From Bacillota bacterium (GTDB taxonomy: Bacteria; Bacillota; Clostridia; Christensenellales; SZUA-584): a stretch of 64,000 nt of DNA. Every line of letters starts with the position of its first letter. Position 1 is the first letter of the stretch. This document shows positions 1 through 7,959 of this stretch, piece by piece. The notes under the pieces are model-generated. The model ran no database searches. It saw nothing but the letters and a program-made list of their open reading frames with translations, and had not been told where the DNA came from. A program made the translations under genes and the position numbers. Where the stretch lies: assembly GCA_023461435.1 (NCBI GenBank), contig JAEYLC010000010.1:310001-374000 (forward strand), given 5' to 3'.

Positions 1-1
1 C

Positions 2-1360
2 GTTCCTATCACGGCGCAGCTGACGCAGCAGCTCCGCGAGGCGATTCTATGCGGGAAGATCACCGCGGGGCAGAAGATGCCGCCCACGCGGCAGCACGCG
101 AAGGAGCTGGGCATCTCAAGAAATTCCGTGATTATGGCTTATGAACAGCTGATTGCCGAAGGCTACCTGCTGAGCGCGGTGGGCTCAGGCACATACGCGG
201 CCAATATCGATGTGAGCGCTAAATATCCAAGGAAAGCCGCAAAAGCAAGCCGCTTATGTCTGAACGAAAAAGCGAAAAAGGACATGATCGTTTTCGATCC
301 CGCCAATCCGGATCTGTCGGTATTTCCCAAGGCGATGTGGGCCAAAACGCTCAGGGATGCGTGTCTCGATGCGACGCCCGATGATTTCGGCTACGGCAGC
401 CTCGGAGGTCACCCGATACTGATCAAAGCGATTGCGGACTATCTTTACCGGGCTAAGGGCATCTACTGTGAGCATGAGCGGATATTCATCGTTCCGGGCA
501 CATCCGCCGGTATCGAGCTGATATCGCGGCTGCTGTGCGCGCAAGGCGCCTGCGCAATCACGGAAGACCCGTGCCTCAATTTTGCACGGCACGCCATTGA
601 AAAGAGCGGGCTCGAAGTGATCCCCGTCGAATCGGATGCGTCGGGCATCTGCACCGACAAGCTGCCGGACACCAACGCCGTCAGACTGATCTATGTGGCG
701 TCTTCTCATCAGTATCCGCTCGGGGGCGTGCTGCCCGCAAGTCGGCGCATCGCGTTGCTCGAATACGCGCAAAGGCAAGACGCGTTTGTGATCGAGGACG
801 ATTACGACAGCGAATTTCGCTATCGCGGCGAGCCGATACAATCGCTCTGGCATCTTGACAGCGAACGCGTTGTTCATCTCGGGAGCCTCAGCAACGTGTT
901 TTCACCATCGCTGCGCATCGCGTATATGATACTGCCCGCTGCTCTGTCAAGGTCCGCCAAAGAGCTGCTCGATTCGATCAACCTATGGACGGATGCGATT
1001 AAGGAAATTGCCGTGGCCCGCTTGATGGAAACAAAGCAGCTCGACCGCCATGTGTTTCAGATGAAAAAAAGATATGAAGCGAAAAGAAAGCACATGATCG
1101 CGCGCCTCAACGCGGCTTTCGGATCGGGCATCACCATATCGGGAGACAACGCGGGGCTTTATCTGATGGTCACGCTGCCGCGCAATTTGACGCCGGAGGA
1201 TTTTGCGGCGTTTGAGCGGGTCGGCATCGACGCCGATTATGTGGAGGACTATGCGATGCTAAAGGGCAGGCATGAAAATCAGCTCGTGCTCGGTTTCGGA
1301 AATCTGAGCATGGAGAAAATTGAAGAAGGGGTCAGGCGGCTTAAAGAATCGCTGTCGTGA
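2..1360 (+). CDS. MocR/GabR-type transcriptional regulator (GntR HTH + aminotransferase fold), 5' end missing
   Basis: The frame is open from base 2, so the true start lies before the window. The first ~70 codons encode a GntR winged helix (PITAQLTQQLREAI..., then ISRNSVIMAYEQL). A linker leads to a fold-type I aminotransferase domain containing SSHQYPLGG and EDDYDSEFRY, as in MocR regulators. In MocR proteins the PLP Schiff-base lysine lies in a segment like TFSKTL; here it reads SLSNVF, with Asn encoded at 893-895. Seen: the substitution. Known: MocR proteins sense PLP or amino compounds through this lysine. Inferred: this protein cannot form the internal aldimine and may sense a ligand non-covalently. 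Its target is unknown. It ends 57 bp before rlmD on the same strand. Confidence 0.9.
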   Translation, partial: VPITAQLTQQLREAILCGKITAGQKMPPTRQHAKELGISRNSVIMAYEQLIAEGYLLSAVGSGTYAANIDVSAKYPRKAAKASRLCLNEKAKKDMIVFDPANPDLSVFPKAMWAKTLRDACLDATPDDFGYGSLGGHPILIKAIADYLYRAKGIYCEHERIFIVPGTSAGIELISRLLCAQGACAITEDPCLNFARHAIEKSGLEVIPVESDASGICTDKLPDTNAVRLIYVASSHQYPLGGVLPASRRIALLEYAQRQDAFVIEDDYDSEFRYRGEPIQSLWHLDSERVVHLGSLSNVFSPSLRIAYMILPAALSRSAKELLDSINLWTDAIKEIAVARLMETKQLDRHVFQMKKRYEAKRKHMIARLNAAFGSGITISGDNAGLYLMVTLPRNLTPEDFAAFERVGIDADYVEDYAMLKGRHENQLVLGFGNLSMEKIEEGVRRLKESLS

Positions 1361-1417
1361 TATAAAGACTGTTTTGATCTGACAACGCTGTGCTATAATA
1401 ATCCGGCGGAGGAATTT

Positions 1418-2749
1418 ATGCTGAAGAAAAACGATGAAGTTGAAATTCGGATAGACGATCTCACAGTGGAAGGCGCGGGCGTTGGCCGGTATGAGGGCCT
1501 TGCTGTTTTTGTAGCGCGAGCGCTGCCCGGAGAAAAGATAAAAACCAGAATCATCAAGCTGGCCAAAAGCTATGCAGTGGGTCGGCTTATTGAAATCATA
1601 GAGCTGTCGCCTGAGCGCACGGAGCCCTTCTGCGGTGTGTTTGAAGCCTGCGGCGGGTGTACGCTGCAGCATCTTGGCTATGAGCAGCAGATGGCTTTCA
1701 AGGCGCGCCACATCAAGGAGTGCTTCAAGCGCATTGGCGGCATTGAGATCGCGCTACCGCATGTGATGCCGGCGGACAATATCCGCGATTACCGCAACAA
1801 GGCGTCGTTTCCCGTGGCGCCTGTGGACGGCAGGGCGCAGGCCGGTTTTTTCGCGCCGCACAGCCACAGGCTGATCGCGACCGACTGCCCGATACAAAAG
1901 CAGGCCATCAACGATGTGAAAAACAAGGTGATACAGTGGGCGAACGATAATAAGATTAAGCCGTATGACGAGGAAGCGCACACTGGACTGCTGCGGCATA
2001 TCGTCGCGCGGCAATCTTCGGGCGGCGATATCATGGCGGGCGTGGTGCTGCGCGACTGGACGGACACCAGAAAGCTCGAAAAAGCGCTTGGAGGCATCGC
2101 TCAAAGCGTCATTGTCAACAGGAATGAAAAGAAGCAGAACGCGATACTCGGCAGCCAAAACCGCACGGTGTGCGGTGATGAATATATCACAGAGACCTAT
2201 GACGGGCTTCAATTCCGCGCAGGGCTCACGAGTTTTCTGCAGGTGAATCACGAGCAATCGGAAAAGCTTTACCGTATTGCGCTTGAGTTCGCACAGATCA
2301 CCAAGGATGATACCGTACTTGATTTGTTCTGCGGCATCGGCACGATCTCACTGCTGGCCGCGAGGCAGGCCAAGACTGTACTCGGCATCGAATACGTGCA
2401 GGAAGCTGTCATCAATGCGCAGCAGAACGCGAAAATTAACAATATCGAAAACGCTTATTTTCTTGCGGGCGACGCGGGGGAGATGATGGATGAGGGCATC
2501 GGGCGGTATGGCAAGCCAAATACCGTGATACTCGACCCGCCGAGAAAGGGCTGCGACCCGCCGCTGATCAAAAAGCTCGTGGATGCCGCGCCCCAGCGCA
2601 TCGTGTATGTCTCGTGCAATCCGTCCACGCTGGCGAGGGACGCCGCGCTGTTTTCTGGATATAAGATTGAACAAGTGATCGGGGTCGATATGTTTCCGCA
2701 CACGACGCACGTGGAGTGCGTGGTATTGATGTCGCGGGCAAAGGTGTGA
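1418..2749 (+). CDS. rlmD: 23S rRNA (uracil-5-)-methyltransferase, RlmD/RumA family
   Basis: A 443-residue SAM-dependent methyltransferase expected to make 5-methyluridine in 23S rRNA (or tRNA, for some paralogues). An N-terminal TRAM domain (~1-60) is followed by Fe-S cysteines C72, C78 and C81 (FCGVFEACGGC). The SAM-binding motif is DLFCGIGTISLLAA, followed by LDPPRKG and the catalytic-cysteine motif SCNPSTLARD. Length and order match the RumA family. The start is the ATG after GGAGGAATTT. A TATAAT lies at 1394-1399 in the short gap after the MocR gene, with a poor -35. Several RumA paralogues occur in Firmicutes, so the exact target base (U1939, U747 or tRNA) is not decided by sequence. 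Confidence 0.9.
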   Translation: MLKKNDEVEIRIDDLTVEGAGVGRYEGLAVFVARALPGEKIKTRIIKLAKSYAVGRLIEIIELSPERTEPFCGVFEACGGCTLQHLGYEQQMAFKARHIKECFKRIGGIEIALPHVMPADNIRDYRNKASFPVAPVDGRAQAGFFAPHSHRLIATDCPIQKQAINDVKNKVIQWANDNKIKPYDEEAHTGLLRHIVARQSSGGDIMAGVVLRDWTDTRKLEKALGGIAQSVIVNRNEKKQNAILGSQNRTVCGDEYITETYDGLQFRAGLTSFLQVNHEQSEKLYRIALEFAQITKDDTVLDLFCGIGTISLLAARQAKTVLGIEYVQEAVINAQQNAKINNIENAYFLAGDAGEMMDEGIGRYGKPNTVILDPPRKGCDPPLIKKLVDAAPQRIVYVSCNPSTLARDAALFSGYKIEQVIGVDMFPHTTHVECVVLMSRAKV

Positions 2750-2811
2750 GTGTACAAAAAACCCAGTAAATAAGCCATCTCTGTGATTTTAAATTTCCAA
2801 ACTGTACTCTT

Positions 2812-2831
2812 AAAACGTGATTTTACCTGTT
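2812..2831 (+). repeat. 20-bp direct repeat, left copy
   Basis: AAAACGTGATTTTACC followed by TGTT lies in the 262-bp gap between rlmD and the WYL regulator. The same 16 bases followed by CGTT occur at 8619-8638 in the same orientation, so 19 of 20 positions match. The copies bracket an AT-richer accessory stretch. The remainder of gap 2750-3011 holds short inverted repeats but no gene I can support. Confidence 0.5.
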
Positions 2832-3011
2832 CATGGGAATCAGTCGGCGGCGAAATGACTGGCAAAAATCTAGCCTGTCATGGTTTAAGGGTGGAGATTT
2901 TTTCGCAGCATACAAGCGAAAAAATACTACCCGTCAATTGACAGATTTGATAGTTGGAACTGAATAAAAAGGGCTAGGAAACTCGTTTGTCTTTTCGTCT
3001 TTCTCTATGTA

Positions 3012-3944
3012 TTAGCTTTCGTATATGGCAGCTATATCATGTATTCTACGCTTCATTTCTGTGCGGATATGTAACGGCGCTAAACACTCGCATTTATCCC
3101 CAAAACTGAAAAGTATATTGTAGTGGTATTCGTTCTCTATGAAAGGAAAACTAACAATGTAATGCTCATCACCGTCTGGCGAAAAGTGTTCATAAGTGCA
3201 ATAATCAAGTACCCTGTCCATGACAGATTTATGAATTCGAATTTTGATTTTTGTTTGCATTGCTGCCAAAATATCAGTAGCATCTAGCTGCGGTTTTTGA
3301 TAATCTCGTGGCGTAAAAAATTCCTCTTGTATTTGCAGGTTTGAAGTGCGGGATAGCTTAAATAAGCGAAAATCATTTCTTTTATGGCAATACCCTTGTA
3401 AGTACCAATGACTGCTTTTCAATACAAGCTGATACGGCTCGGCTGTTCGTGCGGTCTTATTTCCGTAGCGGTCTGCATATTCAAACGAAAGCAGCTTGCT
3501 TTCCTGTAAAGCTGTTTTGATAATTTCTAAATATGGTTGTATGTTCCTGTTGCCCATCCACGGACTTAAATCTATATATATTTGATTTGCTTTAAATTCA
3601 ATGTCTTTCGCTCTGTCGGCGGGGATAAAACTCTTGACTTTCGCAAGGACGTTTACCAGTTCATCACCTCGTATCATGCCCGAAAGGCTGGAAAGCCCCA
3701 TCAAGATAGCGGAAAGGTCGGCAGTCGAAAAAACCTTTTTATCAATCTTGTATTCCTGCATGATTTCAAAGCCGCCGCCCACTCCCGATACCCCGCGAAC
3801 AGGAATACCCGCCATGTTGATAGTGTCTATGTCACGGTAGATTGTGCGGGGTGACACTTCAAACATATCTGCTAACTCCTGCGCGCCTATGCGCTTTTTA
3901 TCAAGGAGTATCATAATAATGCTGACAAGCCTGTCAACTTTCAT
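3012..3944 (-). CDS. HTH-WYL transcriptional regulator (YafY/DeoR-like)
   Basis: A 310-residue regulator. The N-terminal HTH_11 domain (~1-60, with AQELADMFEVSPRTIYRDI as recognition region) is followed by GIPVRGVSGVGGGFEI. A WYL-type effector domain in the second half includes LKSSHWYLQGYCH, close to the WYL signature. WYL domains bind small ligands or nucleic acids; the ligand here is unknown. The gene diverges from the isochorismatase-like gene at 4064. Its promoter region carries a long inverted repeat (3984-4009), so autoregulation and control of the neighbour are likely. AT content is higher than in core genes of the window, in keeping with an acquired module. Confidence 0.85.
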   Translation of the reverse strand: MKVDRLVSIIMILLDKKRIGAQELADMFEVSPRTIYRDIDTINMAGIPVRGVSGVGGGFEIMQEYKIDKKVFSTADLSAILMGLSSLSGMIRGDELVNVLAKVKSFIPADRAKDIEFKANQIYIDLSPWMGNRNIQPYLEIIKTALQESKLLSFEYADRYGNKTARTAEPYQLVLKSSHWYLQGYCHKRNDFRLFKLSRTSNLQIQEEFFTPRDYQKPQLDATDILAAMQTKIKIRIHKSVMDRVLDYCTYEHFSPDGDEHYIVSFPFIENEYHYNILFSFGDKCECLAPLHIRTEMKRRIHDIAAIYES

Positions 3945-3976
3945 CTGATAGCCGACTTCCCAAATTTTTTGCTATC

Positions 3977-4009
3977 ATTATAGATTGTTGCCATGATGAT
4001 GTCAACAAT
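3977..4009 (-). promoter_or_regulatory. Sigma-A promoter of the WYL regulator with embedded inverted repeat
   Basis: On the minus strand TTGACA (complement of 4000-4005), a 17-bp spacer and TATAAT (complement of 3977-3982) form a consensus promoter reading into the WYL gene. The inverted repeat ATTGTTG-N12-CAACAAT (3984-4009) covers the -35 and spacer and is a good operator candidate. A plus-strand TATAAT at 4017-4022 could serve the divergent gene. Confidence 0.75.
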
Positions 4010-4063
4010 TACAAGATATAATAAAAAGCGAACAAAACAATCTGCCTATCAGGAGGATACACT

Positions 4064-4555
4064 ATGCAGAAAAAAGCCTTGGTCATCATCGATATTCAAA
4101 ATGACATAACAAAGAATTACAAGGATGTTATTGGCAATATCAATAAAGCTATTGATTGGGCAGTCAATAATAATATTCATGTTATTTATATAAGACATGA
4201 AAATTTATCAGCCGGTACGAGGACTTTTAAACCCAATACATATGGGGCTGAATTCGCTTCAGACTTGAAAATAGTATCAAAAAATGTTTTTACAAAATAC
4301 AAAGGAAACGTATTAAGCAGTGAAGAATTTACAGACTTTATCAGTAAAAATGAAATATGTGATTTCTACATAGCAGGAGCAGACGCTGTTGCTTGCGTTA
4401 AATCAACCTGTTACAACTTGCGTAAAGCAAATTATGGCGTTAATGTCTTATCAGATTGTGTGACCAGTTATGATAAAAGGAAAATTGACGAAATGATGTG
4501 CTATTATGAAAGTAAAGGTAGTAAAATTATTTGTTTGAATGACCTATCCATTTAA
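4064..4555 (+). CDS. Isochorismatase-like cysteine hydrolase
   Basis: A 163-residue protein of the isochorismatase/nicotinamidase superfamily. The catalytic triad is visible: Asp in VIIDIQND (residue ~10), Lys in FTKYKGN, and Cys in AGADAVACVKST. These enzymes hydrolyse amides, isochorismate or similar substrates through a cysteine nucleophile; the substrate cannot be read from the sequence. The start follows a strong AGGAGG site 9 bp upstream. It stands alone, divergent from the WYL regulator, which probably controls it through the shared intergenic operator. Base composition is AT-rich. Confidence 0.85.
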   Translation: MQKKALVIIDIQNDITKNYKDVIGNINKAIDWAVNNNIHVIYIRHENLSAGTRTFKPNTYGAEFASDLKIVSKNVFTKYKGNVLSSEEFTDFISKNEICDFYIAGADAVACVKSTCYNLRKANYGVNVLSDCVTSYDKRKIDEMMCYYESKGSKIICLNDLSI

Positions 4556-4612
4556 GCTTTTTCCATATTAATCGCATTGCGCGACGGCGTTTTTCGTCTG
4601 CCGTGCAACGAA

Positions 4613-4646
4613 AAAGTACCTGAAAATCCTTAGTTTCAGGCACTTT
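4613..4646 (+). terminator. Stem-loop downstream of the isochorismatase-like gene
   Basis: AAAGTACCTGAAA and TTTCAGGCACTTT (4613-4625 and 4634-4646) pair with one mismatch around an 8-nt loop. No long T-run follows, so it may be a weak terminator or the end of a decayed element. Confidence 0.4.
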
Positions 4647-4693
4647 ACGAGATATACGATGTTTGCTATAGACGGTGCAGATTTCAGGAATAA

Positions 4694-4870
4694 GGTATTG
4701 AAGACAGCATTGATGCTTCCATTGTCTTAGACCTGAAATACGTAGAGTTGTTTATGCAGCGCGTGACGTCGGGTTTAAAATTACTGACTGAAAAACGTCT
4801 GTATTATGAGTTCGGACCGCAGGAAAAAGTGCGGATAACAGCAGCATTCAATACATTCCTCGAAATTTAG
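4694..4870 (+). pseudogene. Gene remnant of unknown origin (3' end only)
   Basis: An open frame of about 58 codons without a credible start reads ...DASIVLDLKYVELF..., then TEKRLYYEFGPQEKV..., and stops at 4870. It looks like the C-terminal end of a larger protein cut off upstream by a TAA at 4691. I do not recognise the family; its position beside other decayed mobile-element ends suggests a remnant of an inserted element. The gap 4556-4989 holds this, the hairpin at 4613 and a terminator at 4913. Confidence 0.35.
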
Positions 4871-4912
4871 ATTGATTTAAACTAGTTTTCAATAATAATT
4901 ATCAATCAACTG

Positions 4913-4952
4913 TCTCCCGTTTAGCAATTTTTTTCACAACGGGGGATTTTTT
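4913..4952 (+). terminator. Rho-independent terminator before the ABC/sigma operon
   Basis: TCTCCCGTT (4913-4921) pairs with AACGGGGGA (4938-4946) and is followed by TTTTTT. It insulates the ABC operon starting at 4990, or could act as a leader attenuator for it. Confidence 0.6.
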
Positions 4953-4989
4953 AGTTTCATGCAACTAATAGGATGAAGGAGTTGATGAG

Positions 4990-5829
4990 ATGAACGAGAA
5001 TGCAGCAATAAGAACCTCCAATATCAGCAAATACTTTGGAGATTTCAGGGCCTTAAATGATTTGACCATCTCTGTGCCCCAGGGAGAGATATTCGGATTT
5101 ATCGGAAAAAACGGCGCGGGCAAAACAACCTTTATGAGGATCATATGCGGACTGATGAAGCCCAGCAGCGGAATTTTTGAGGTGAAGAAAAAAGTAAGCC
5201 TTCTTCCTCAGAATGTAAGATTCCGCGATAACATGAATGGCGCGGAGGCTCTTCGCTTTTTCGCCGGGCTGAGAGGATGCAATGCAACAGATAATATAGA
5301 ATTTGCGAAGGGGCTGGAAATTGATCTAACTAAAAAAATCAACAATCTTTCTCCGGGTCAACAAAGAAAACTTCAGCTCGTGATTACGACCATCGGGTCA
5401 CCCGAGATACTTATATTGGATGAACCTACGGCAGGATTAGACCCATCCGGCGTCCAGCAGGTCAGGGGGATAATAAGAGCATTGAACCAGAGAGGTTGTA
5501 CAATATTCATTTCCTCTCACGTATTGATGGAGCTTGAAAATTTATGTGATACCATTGCAGTGATCGAAAAGGGAGAACTTCGTTATCAGGGTGCTTGCAG
5601 CACCGTTTATGAAATAGAGACGGAGGGTATGGATGAAAGGATTCTCGTTTCTTTATCGGAATTGCGGAAGAAGTTCGAAGTGAAAGATGACATATTGATT
5701 GCCGGAGTTGAGAGGCAAGAGGTGCCCATGGTTTTGCAGCTTCTTTATGAAAAAAACGTCAAGGTTTTTGGTGTAAAGCGGCAAGGGATAGAGATGCTTT
5801 ATAATCGTCTTGTAAAGGAGGGCTCTTAA
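4990..5829 (+). CDS. ABC transporter ATP-binding protein
   Basis: A 279-residue single nucleotide-binding domain. Walker A is GKNGAGKTT (~residues 39-47), the signature is LSPGQQRK, and Walker B is LILDEPTAGLDP followed by the switch His in ISSHVLME. The ~70-residue C-terminal extension resembles drug/bacteriocin export ATPases (CcmA/NatA type). It pairs with the membrane protein at 5832 (2-bp gap). The start ATG follows GAAGGAG. First gene of a probable six-gene operon (4990-8553) that also encodes an ECF sigma factor. Substrate unknown; lantibiotic immunity, sodium export or membrane stress are possibilities suggested only by family. Confidence 0.9.
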   Translation: MNENAAIRTSNISKYFGDFRALNDLTISVPQGEIFGFIGKNGAGKTTFMRIICGLMKPSSGIFEVKKKVSLLPQNVRFRDNMNGAEALRFFAGLRGCNATDNIEFAKGLEIDLTKKINNLSPGQQRKLQLVITTIGSPEILILDEPTAGLDPSGVQQVRGIIRALNQRGCTIFISSHVLMELENLCDTIAVIEKGELRYQGACSTVYEIETEGMDERILVSLSELRKKFEVKDDILIAGVERQEVPMVLQLLYEKNVKVFGVKRQGIEMLYNRLVKEGS

Positions 5830-5831
5830 TT

Positions 5832-6608
5832 TTGAATAAGCTTTTAGTTTTACTAAAAAGAGATTTAAAAAACAGTTTCAACAAGAAGTTTTTCATTTTG
5901 CTTTCCTTTATGGTGCTCTTTCAGTTGTGGTTCGTTTTTGGCTCTAATAGTATCGGTCAGGTGAAAGAGACAGGGGAAATGCCCTATATGGCTGTCGTTT
6001 TCTCGTTCAACTTCTTTGGATCAATTGTGGCTTTGGCGTTGAATTTTAATGGAATATCAAATGAAAGAGAAGCCAAGTTTCTGGATTTGATGCTGACTTC
6101 AGATATATCGAAAAATAAAGTTTATTTCAGTAAAATAATTACCAGCTTCTTGATTTCCAGTGTCTTTGCTTCTATGTATACATTTGCTTTTATGCTTGTA
6201 TATCTGATTATGTCCGGAGACATCGGCATAAGCTTGATGACCTTAAGATATATTTTCCCAATAACAGCATTTCTTTCGATCTTCAGTCTTATGGGATTGA
6301 TGCTTTCTGTAATCTTCAGATCATCAAAGGCTTCACTGGTTATATCCATCATAATTGGAGGCTTGTTGATGCCCCGACTGTTTATGGTGATCGTAGATGG
6401 TCTGAACAGTTTATTCGGACTAAGCCAACAGGTTGTTGAAATCATTTACATGATTTCACCTGCTCTTATCATGAATGCCTTGAATGGGTATTCCCAAATA
6501 ACTTATTTCCTCTGGGGATTACTGTTGCTTGTCATCTACCATGTAGCCATAATATTAATAGGCATAAAGGCATTCGTAAAGCAGGATGAACTTAATTACG
6601 GAGAATGA
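5832..6608 (+). CDS. ABC-2 type transporter permease
   Basis: A 258-residue integral membrane protein with six hydrophobic segments and a charged N-terminus (KRDLKNSFNKK), the layout of ABC-2 permeases that work with CcmA/NatA-type ATPases. The start is TTG at 5832, chosen because AGGAGG at 5817-5822 sits 9 bp upstream and the gene follows the ATPase stop immediately. It should dimerise in the membrane with the preceding ATPase. It ends 49 bp before the next gene. Substrate not deducible. Confidence 0.85.
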   Translation: MNKLLVLLKRDLKNSFNKKFFILLSFMVLFQLWFVFGSNSIGQVKETGEMPYMAVVFSFNFFGSIVALALNFNGISNEREAKFLDLMLTSDISKNKVYFSKIITSFLISSVFASMYTFAFMLVYLIMSGDIGISLMTLRYIFPITAFLSIFSLMGLMLSVIFRSSKASLVISIIIGGLLMPRLFMVIVDGLNSLFGLSQQVVEIIYMISPALIMNALNGYSQITYFLWGLLLLVIYHVAIILIGIKAFVKQDELNYGE

Positions 6609-6657
6609 TACCGGAGCTTTGTTATAAATTATAACTGGTATTGAGAGGAGATTTAAA

Positions 6658-7149
6658 ATGAATAAGAAACCAATGGGTAAAAAAACGGCGATAATCGTTT
6701 TGGCAGTTGTCATTGCAGCGGCAATATTCCTGGGGTTTATTCTTGTAAACAAGGGAGACGGTCCCGTTACGGGGATGATATTGGCTGAAAAAGCGATAGA
6801 AAATACGCAAGCTTACTCCAATGCCGCGATGGAACATGGCAATGGGGTTTATCTGGTTGTATCAAATGCTTTCAATAAATTTCAGGAAGATTATAAGGCG
6901 GATATTCTGGAGGGACAGAGCCTTTATGGGACTATTTACTTTGTGGAATGCCCGCAAGGCTCTGAATATACCGGCAAATGGGTGAAGGATGGCAATGTAA
7001 TTGCGGAGGAAAAAGGGACTTTGTCAACCGGACCCAAAGGAGTGATATCATATATGCTTAACGAAGATAGTGTAACTAAGGGCAGTTTTACATTTGAGCT
7101 ATACGATGAAAACAGCAAAATATTTGAATATACGTTTTTGGTAGTATAA
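6658..7149 (+). CDS. Membrane-anchored hypothetical protein
   Basis: A 163-residue protein with a lysine-rich start and one hydrophobic segment (residues ~10-30, AIIVLAVVIAAAIFLGFIL), then an extracytoplasmic domain. The C-terminal half (GKWVKDGNVIAEE... FTFELYDENSKIFEYTF) has the look of an Ig-like beta-sandwich, but I recognise no named family. RBS GAGGAG precedes the ATG. Position between the ABC permease and the sigma factor suggests a surface partner or sensor in the same operon. Confidence 0.75.
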   Translation: MNKKPMGKKTAIIVLAVVIAAAIFLGFILVNKGDGPVTGMILAEKAIENTQAYSNAAMEHGNGVYLVVSNAFNKFQEDYKADILEGQSLYGTIYFVECPQGSEYTGKWVKDGNVIAEEKGTLSTGPKGVISYMLNEDSVTKGSFTFELYDENSKIFEYTFLVV

Positions 7150-7151
7150 AT

Positions 7152-7709
7152 ATGGCTATGTGGTTGAGCCGGGAAAACAGGCATGAGTTTTTCACCGGCC
7201 TGTACAATCAAAGTTTTGCATACGTTTACGCTTATGTATTCGCGCGAACCGCGGGCAACGGTCAGCTGACAGAGGAGATTGTGCAGGATACATTTACGGC
7301 TGCATGGTTGTCATTGGGCGAGTTCAAGCAAAGAAGCTCCTGGCGTACATGGTTGTGTTCGATCGCAAAAAACAAGCTGCGGGAAAGTTACCGCAGGGAG
7401 ATATTAAAGGAGAAATTGGAGCTTCTGGATAACGGCAGCCTTGACGAGCGCCCGAGCGGTATTGCCCTTGAAGAGATCGTACTTGACAACGAAACGCGGT
7501 TGAACGTATTGAGAGTGCTGGAGGGAATCACTCCCTTGTACAGATACGCGCTGATCTTGAAGTACATGGACGGCATGCGCGTGAAAGAAATAGCAGGAGT
7601 ACTGGACAGGTCCGCAAAGGCGGTAGACGGCATACTTCAGAGAGCGAAAAACGTTTTTGAAAAAGCATATTTGATGCTGGAAGGCAGTGATAGAAATGAT
7701 AAAAGATAA
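7152..7709 (+). CDS. ECF-type RNA polymerase sigma factor
   Basis: A 185-residue sigma-70 family protein with region 2 (~10-85: QLTEEIVQDTFTAAWLSL, then RTWLCSIAKNKL) and region 4 (~120-175: YRYALILKYMDGMRVKEIAGVL, ending in a recognition helix). It lacks regions 1 and 3, as ECF factors do. The stop of the preceding gene is 2 bp upstream and there is no strong ribosome site, suggesting translational coupling. The next gene overlaps its 3' end and may encode an anti-sigma or membrane partner. It probably controls its own operon; the promoter was not identified. Confidence 0.85.
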   Translation: MAMWLSRENRHEFFTGLYNQSFAYVYAYVFARTAGNGQLTEEIVQDTFTAAWLSLGEFKQRSSWRTWLCSIAKNKLRESYRREILKEKLELLDNGSLDERPSGIALEEIVLDNETRLNVLRVLEGITPLYRYALILKYMDGMRVKEIAGVLDRSAKAVDGILQRAKNVFEKAYLMLEGSDRNDKR

Positions 7710-7956
7710 AGTATTGAAGAAACTGATTAAGTCTGTAGATATCAAAACAGTGCCGCCGGAAGGGCTCAAGGAAAAGCTTCTCGACAGAGTAATATCAATG
7801 GAAATTAAAGCGGAACCTGGTTTGACTCCCTTTGAAAGGTTCTTCTTTGAAAGCCCCTTGAGGACTGCATGCATGATTGCCGTCCCGGTATCGGGATCGC
7901 TTTGGGCGATTATGGGTAGCAGTTTTGTTAATTTGTTAAACGGCATTATAAGTTAA
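7696..7956 (+). CDS. Small membrane protein, possible anti-sigma factor
   Basis: About 86 residues: a charged N-terminal half (KDKVLKKLIKSVDIKTVPPEGLKEKLL) and one C-terminal hydrophobic segment (TACMIAVPVSGSLWAIMGSSFV). The ATG at 7696 is preferred over GTG 7687 because GGAAGG lies at a proper distance only from the former; the gene overlaps the sigma gene by 14 bp. Size, overlap and topology fit a membrane anti-sigma factor, but no zinc motif or known anti-sigma domain is visible, so the role is inferred. Confidence 0.6.
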   Translation: MIKDKVLKKLIKSVDIKTVPPEGLKEKLLDRVISMEIKAEPGLTPFERFFFESPLRTACMIAVPVSGSLWAIMGSSFVNLLNGIIS

Positions 7957-7959
7957 GAG

